Below, piece after piece: positions 49,001-56,694 of a DNA stretch of 64,000 nucleotides (position 1 is the stretch's first letter; every line of letters begins with the position of its first letter). The stretch is taken from positions 6,568,693-6,632,692 of the forward strand of contig NC_060235.2 in NCBI RefSeq assembly GCF_021155775.2. Reading direction: 5' to 3'. The position numbers and the translations under genes were made by a program. Origin of the DNA: Neodiprion pinetum. Its lineage: Eukaryota > Arthropoda > Insecta > Hymenoptera > Diprionidae. Below the pieces are notes generated by a model that worked only from the letters and a program-made list of their open reading frames with translations, made no database searches and was not told the origin of the DNA.

Positions 49001-52000
49001 AGTTACAATAGCATAATTGTCAGGGTAATAGCAGCGAAAGGGTTAAATCATTTCTGCAATGAACTAGCCGCATTGTTTAAAAGGTTTTAGCAAATTAGGG
49101 CTTATTTTGATCGTAGCAAATGTGTTTAGTGAAATCATTACGAGTAATGAATAGTAAACCAATGCCTATGCAAAAAAAAATAAAAAAATATTCAACCGTG
49201 ATGCAAAATCTGATTTTGCAGGTTTGTAAAAAATTCATTAACGAAGAAAATTATTCCTTATTCATTGAAATCTGTCAAACGATGGGATGTTTTAATTCTA
49301 GAAATGATTCGATTAATATAGAATTGCATCAGTCGTCAATAATTATGCTACTAATGGTTTTTCAATTTTTTTTTTTTTTTTTTTTCTGTGCTAATTGTAA
49401 GAGAATATCGTTTTGAATTAAATTCAACTCCGTCAACTCTAGTTAAACTTTTAAACCTTTGTGTAAATCATATTTCTGTCTTAACAACGTCACTCTTTGA
49501 CTTGACAAACACATTTGATGTTGCTGCAGCCAGAAAATGTAGTATCGACAAGCACATAATCATTACACTAGACAATCACTCGTACGAAATTCTATTCTAG
49601 ATTTTTGATGACAGATTAGAAACGATTGTTCTATACTATAATGTATACAGTGTGAATTGCCAACAACAAAATGATCCGTCGTCTGTTCCGATTTAACGCG
49701 CATGCGCTAAAATCCAAGAGCAATTGTTTGCCAGGGTGACCAACCGTCATAAATTTAGACGACGATTCGCCGCGGTGTATGTAACCTCAAAATTTTTTAC
49801 AACTATCGGTGTCGAACACAACTACCAGTAACAACTGTTCAATTTTTTTTTTTCAGGTTACGTTCGTGACGGTTGGTTGCCCTGGCAAACAACTGCTCTC
49901 GGATTTTAGCGCATGCGCGTTAAATTGTTGCAAACGACGAACCATTCTGTCGTTAGCGATTCGCTCTGTATAGAGTGATCCTTAAAAGGGTCATTCTTGA
50001 ATTTTGACTGTCTCAATCCCCAAATCGGCTCCAAATAATTCAAAAATGTACCAAACGGATTTCGACGAAATTTGATAGAGGGAGGTTTCTTGGGTCGCTG
50101 ATTACGAATCTGAACTCGGAATTTCAAAATTCAAAATGGCGGATGCAATAAGCCAAGACCAAGTGACATGGCGGATGTTTGTTGGCCATTTTGAATTTTG
50201 AAATTTCGAGTTCAGATTCGCAATCAGTAACGCAGGAAATCTTCCTGTACATAAAATTTCATCGGAATTCGTTTGGTAGATTTAATGTTCCCTTCAAAAG
50301 GGTCAAATGAGGGAATCAATCGTCTTTCGGGCACGGATTAGAATTGAGATAAAAATGTGAAAAAAATCAGGGAATTATTTTTAAATTATTTCAAGCCGAT
50401 TTGGGGGAGGGATGAAACATTCAAAATTCAAAAATCACCTTTTTAAGGACTACCCTTAATTGTACATAATTTAGTTTGAAGCGTGGAAGAAAAAATAGAC
50501 AAGTTGTTACGTCACCAGACGTCATCCACGCAGTTATGTACGTACACCTATGATATATATATATATATACTCGCGATTAACTCGCGTTTTTCCCAGCGGT
50601 TGAGGAAAAAAAAGAAAAAGAAAAAAAAAAACTTTAAAAAGAAAAGAAGCACATAAATTTTCAACCGGTAAAATAAGAGAGGATGAAAACATGTGTCGAC
50701 ATCTGTGCTTTCGTCCAAGAATATCAACGTGCACGTTAAGCCGCAGCTATGCTGTGAAATTTGTTATGTATATTCATTTTTCGTCAGTTTTCATGAAAAT
50801 ACAGAAGTCACGGTATTTGTGCTGATAATGCAACGTGCATTTTATACATGATGCGTTATTCCAACGAATATAACACGTACTACGGCATATTTTTCAACAG
50901 AAAAGCAAGAAAATAAATAGAGAAGCTGGTGCGGGTGACAAGAAGGTTGGGAGTAAAGGAATTATTATGCGATTCCATGCAGGCTGCAGACGCGACGCAG
51001 AGTCGAAAAAAGTGTCCCAAAATCTGACAGCTGCCAGCAGCTGTTGGGAGCATATCCGCGTTTTGGGAATGTTGTTTGTCCAAAAATCGTTCCTACCATT
51101 TTTGTTGAAAAATTGTTGAAAATTCGGTAGAGTTATTCAATTTCATTTCAAGACAGTCGATTTCATTCGCAATACTATATTCTGAAAATAAAATTTTTAT
51201 ATTGATCGGGATCGATAGTAGAAAATATTGAATTAATTCGTAAAAAATAAAAAAAAAAAAAAAATAAAATATCTGTTACAGCGACTTTGAAGAAAATAAT
51301 TTTGACGTGGATAAAATGAAATAAAATCTGTGAGCTTTTGATAAATATATCTAAGCGATTTGAAGCCAAGCATCGATATCCAATTTTTTTGTTACCATTC
51401 AATTACTTTTTAATTTTATACTTTTCGACATATCTCGTAATTCGTAACAATAGGAATGAAATAATTGGTTAAAAAATAATACTCGACGTAAGATTCGCGC
51501 ATCTCGTAATAATAGAATCGACAAAAACAGCGTGGCGGCAATTTTGTTCAAATAAAATTCCCCGACGTTTTCCCACGAAACTTGCGTGCAATATTGAACA
51601 ACTTTTACGACGAAAAGCGTCCGGAAGTTGTGAGCCCTTGAACGTATAAATTTATATCTAAAAATCACATATCATCACTTGGCTTCGGACAAATAATAAG
51701 AAATCGAACAACACTATTTCCAAAAGTTATCTAAACGGAATTAACGAAGCATAGCTGAAGTCTGAGAACGATTTATAAAAATAAAAGTACGTTTTTCTCT
51801 AAAACGTTCCGTCACGATTATCCGACTTTTTCCGACAGTAGAAATTCCCAGATTTTCCCGCAATTCCGCCACCCTGACAAAGTATCAATTTTCAGCAATC
51901 CAGCCCTACCTCCTTGATTTCCGCGACATCGAATTCAAGTGCAAATTATCGCAAATATTTGCTCGAGCAATTATCGTTGTTCCACAAAATCACGCGCGGA

Positions 52001-52087
52001 TCGAGGTAACGTCGAAGAGGTTTTGAGATTGCGAGGAACCGCGTTGCCCGGGATTACGACGAGAATAGTAACAGGTAGGCGAGAGAA

Positions 52088-52129
<42 letters not shown>

Positions 52130-55100
52130 TTGAAGCGAAGCACAGAAACATCGCCTCCTCCTCTTTGCCGGCTCTTTAGCTTCGACTGCAATTCACAATC
52201 AGAATGAACCTCCGTCTAATCGCACAATGCCCAGGAATGATAACGTTTGCTGTCGCCCCGATTCGTCGAAGAGCCGGAAACGGCCCGACGATAATTAATT
52301 TCATTGCCAGACGGATAACTTTGCTAATAAATTACACGAACAAAGCGATGAAACGAAATTTCCGATAATTCGTTGCTTGGTCTTTCTTATTAAATTTTAT
52401 ACACCTATTATTAAATCTCATACTTTTTTTTTTTTTTTTTCTCTCTAATACAGGATCATTATTTTCTTCGATCTAAATGACCGAGTAAATTTTATCGAGA
52501 TTAATTAATTGTTGTCTTACGATCCGTAACTCATCTTACTTATTGATTTAATTCCACTGTTCAATTCCACGCGTGACTAGCAAATCATTTTTCTTCGTCC
52601 GTGTATACTTGGTATGAAATTTATACTTATAAAAATTTTCCACCTCTTTTTTTTTATAATTTTTTTTTCTACCACGCAGTCTTCTCGAAAGGTCTCGCAG
52701 TTTCTCTAAAATCATTTTCTTCTACTGTTTTTTCGAGATTGAAACACCTCGGAAATGATCGATCGAATGTAAAACCGTCTAAATTCGTCGAATCTAATCC
52801 GTTATTTAAATATTAAGAAATAATAATCAATACCGTTATTTATTTCGAAATTGATACTGATATCACTACTATTCATCATCGGATTGTTTTTATATAAAAA
52901 ATAGATCGTGAACGGACTTCGGAAATTGACAACATCATTATACGCAATATCATCAACGTAAACTAAAATTTACAAAGAAATAAAGATAAAAAATAAATTA
53001 GAAATAAATTATCGCTTAGGTGTATAAATTTTTTTTTCAAAACAAGGAATGCGATTTTCATTTAAATATGCAGAAACTGAGCAAAACTCATGGTATGAAT
53101 TGAATATTACTGAAAACCGCAACAATAATCAAATGAAACCGTTAACAACACTCCGTAGATATAAATAAAAGTTAGCAGCTTGCAATTGAAGTTTTTCTGA
53201 AAACTTCCGAGATATTTTGTTCAACGCGAAGAAACTTTCAATGGTCTAGCTAGACATTCGGACGGTTTAGAGCTTCAGCTTTATAACATATAAGCCAACG
53301 ACGTGCGCAACTAGAGAAACCCTAGTAATCACTATTATGGTGATATAAATTATGTTTAAAATGTCCACTAAACAATTCTACGGACGATACGTAATTTTAT
53401 TTTTATATCGTTATATATATATATATATGCAGTGAAAAACAATTTTTAATACTAGTCAAATATTTATTATATATATTATGATTGAACGGAATTCCGGCAA
53501 AAAGAATTACTTGCTAACAAAAATTTGCACCAAACATATTCAACAACGATGTATTGTAAATAATAATTAATCACTATTGATCAGCAATTATTATTCATCA
53601 ATTTATATTTTGACTTGACGGCTATCTTAGTTGCATTATTAGACCATACATACAGACGTGAATACTACGATACTTGGGTGAAATATTTTTTTCGAATAAT
53701 AGTACACTTAATCGTTTCATTTTCATTGCTCTGCTTTGCCGTCTTGGGAGAAAAAAAAAACAAACAATTTTTCATCAACTCTCGTATGAGAGAATTTTGA
53801 AACAATGAATGGAAAAAAACTTCGTTCGGTGAAATGCAAGATTGTGAAAACAGAGTTCCGATACATTGAATATCACACGCCGATCGTTTTACTTTATAAA
53901 AGGAGTGTGACAATGTCGATTATGCAGAAAAAACGAAAACAACAGTATTCAATAATTTATATTCACAATAGGAGAACAACAACGTATTGAAAACTGTCCG
54001 TATAATAAATTGTAAATAATTGATCACTGGTTGTGTAAGTAAGATGCACAACAGCTGATGTATCGTAAATGTCGTACCTGTTATTATACGTGCGGATAGA
54101 ATACATGGACGTATGTATATTGTACACTTTATCAACATTTACAAGTGCAGGCTGTGTTACAGCTGAATTGGAGAAAAAATTATAAACAATAATATTTAAT
54201 TGCAGTGTACGATTCAGTGTCATTGTGGGCCTGAAAGATAGCAATGAGTGAAAAAAAAAAAAAAAAAAACACCGAATCTAATCACGCGAGAACAATATGT
54301 CACCAAATATTGAAGTTTATACTAAAAACTAATTTCATTGAATACAGAAAATTGTGAAATTAATAAACTAAAACAAGTAATAAATAAGTGAACGAATAAC
54401 AAACACCGAGTACAGCTGGTACGTATTAATGAAAGATATTAAAAGTGTGAAAAGAATAATGTCAAACATCGTATTGTTTCAAAGTCGAAATGGATTGAGA
54501 GACGAATTTTTTTTAAAAACACTACACGAGGAATAACAATTTTTCTCCTACTACAGGATAAGAATGTAAAATATTTTCGACTCGCTAACGATATTCCAGT
54601 GACAAGAACAAAGAAAAAAAAAACGACAAAAAGGAAATTACAAAATTTGACCCGACAACCGTGATTCTCGTGACTAGAATTATTAAGCTTTAAGCTAGCA
54701 GCGAAAGTTTAGCAACGAAACGTGTTAAGTTTATAAGAAATAGAAAAATACGGTATTAGTATCAGGGTTTCAAGGTATTTCACAAAATTTTCATTCACGG
54801 TTTTCGATACCTTATTTGAACGAAGATTGGAACGTTTGGCTGATAATTCTGGCTGCTAGCTTCAGCCACGAAATATTTTTTACATCTTTTTTTTTTTTTG
54901 TTTCTTCTTCGAGAAGGGAGAGAGGAGCTAAACGATCTTAATACCCTAAACGTCGACTCTGAACTACGTACACGTGTGTAAAGTCATCACATGCGGGTGT
55001 TAAGAGGAATGCATGTGAAAGGCAGGCACCCAGAGATACGTATGATGTGTATAATAATACCGACTTCTTCGTTTATTCAAGGCTTTGAAGAAGAAGAAGA

Positions 55101-55401
55101 TGAAGATGAAGAAGAACTGGCCGGTCACTCTCTGACCGCGGGAATCTCAACGATGCAGCGATGCAAGCAGCAACGTCGAGCAGCGTGGCGTATAGTAGAG
55201 TGTAGACCGGTTCTACAAGATAACTAACCAACCAACCAACCAACCAACCACCTACCTACCTACCTACCTACCTACCTACCTACCTACATACGTCCTCTTG
55301 CTGCCAGATCCGATCCGATCCGAACCGAACACCAAACGAATGAACGAAGCAGCAAAACACCTACGAATTACCGTACGCGGCGGATCGCGGCCCGTAGAAG
55401 G

Positions 55402-55447
<46 letters not shown>

Positions 55448-56654
55448 GCTAGACGTCAGGCGGAAGCGAGAGAGAAGAAAATTGTCTAAAGAGGCCGAGG
55501 AAAATCGTGACCCTCAAAAATCTCTCCGGACGTGGGAGGAGGAATTAAAGGGACCGTGATTACATTAGTCGTCGTCGCGATCCATATTCGGTGATAGACG
55601 AACGAAAAAATATGTGTGTGTTTGTGCATATATATATATAATATATATATTCCGAGATAGAGACACCAAATTCGAACGACGCTGAAGTTAGTAACGAAAG
55701 GTTGTAATAAGAAGACCGAAAAAGTTGAATTTACATTATATACATATACATATTGAAGTTGATAACGTTATCGTATTGATTCATGCTGAGGAAAGACGGT
55801 TATTTCTGCGATTTTCGAGGATTCTGAAATTCGTTGAATCGTAATAAAACGAAAAACACACACGCGTATTTTCAAATCATATTTCCTTACAAAATCATTG
55901 TAAAATTAAGAAAATAGTGTTTTTTTTTTTTTTTTTTTTTTTGCACCATTGCTTCGCTATCGATAAACGTTACTAATTTGAACCTCGTGAATTAACAGAA
56001 TCTTAGTTGTTTACTAAATTTCGGGTGATCCTAAAGTTGCAAAATAACGATATTAGTTTTCTTCAATACGGATAATTTCAACAACTCGACAAACTTCAGC
56101 ACGACAAATTCGAATGATTCTGGTTGCTGGGTTGGGTTGGCGTTGTTCCGAGAATGGGAACGGAATTTGGATATAATATACATATTTGATATATTTTTTA
56201 AGACACCTTGCGTACTCCGACAACACACCTTTCCGCTGCGAGCGTATCGGTTGTGATAACGGGAATATTATGCCGACGTTAGGGTCAAACTTGAGAAGGT
56301 AGAAGACGAAACCCGATGGACGGAGAGATGGGAAAACCGAAGATACGTGCCCACGTTCCGCATGCCTTTCACCGATGCAACGGGATCATCATGGGAGGAA
56401 GATAAAGGAGGGATGGAGAAAGAGATATGAGAGGATAGGAAAAGGGAGAAAGATTTTCCACTTTTCCTTACAATAGTTTACGATAAATTACTCCTTCATC
56501 CTTCTTTTAAACTACGAACGATGAGAGAATATCAAACGGTTTCTCGATGTCACGTGCGCACCTACCGATTGTCATCATTCTGGAATCGATGTCAGACAGA
56601 CTTTGACCTTTGGTTAATAAACCAACTATGCAGCCGGCGGTTATCAGATCCTGG

Positions 56655-56694
<40 letters not shown>

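Noticed and set aside
49020..49046. Possible piggyBac-type end (minus strand TTAACCCTTTCGCTGC)
   Set aside because: It resembles the TTAA-CCC ends of the element at 32243, but no partner end was found nearby, so it is at most a solo end.
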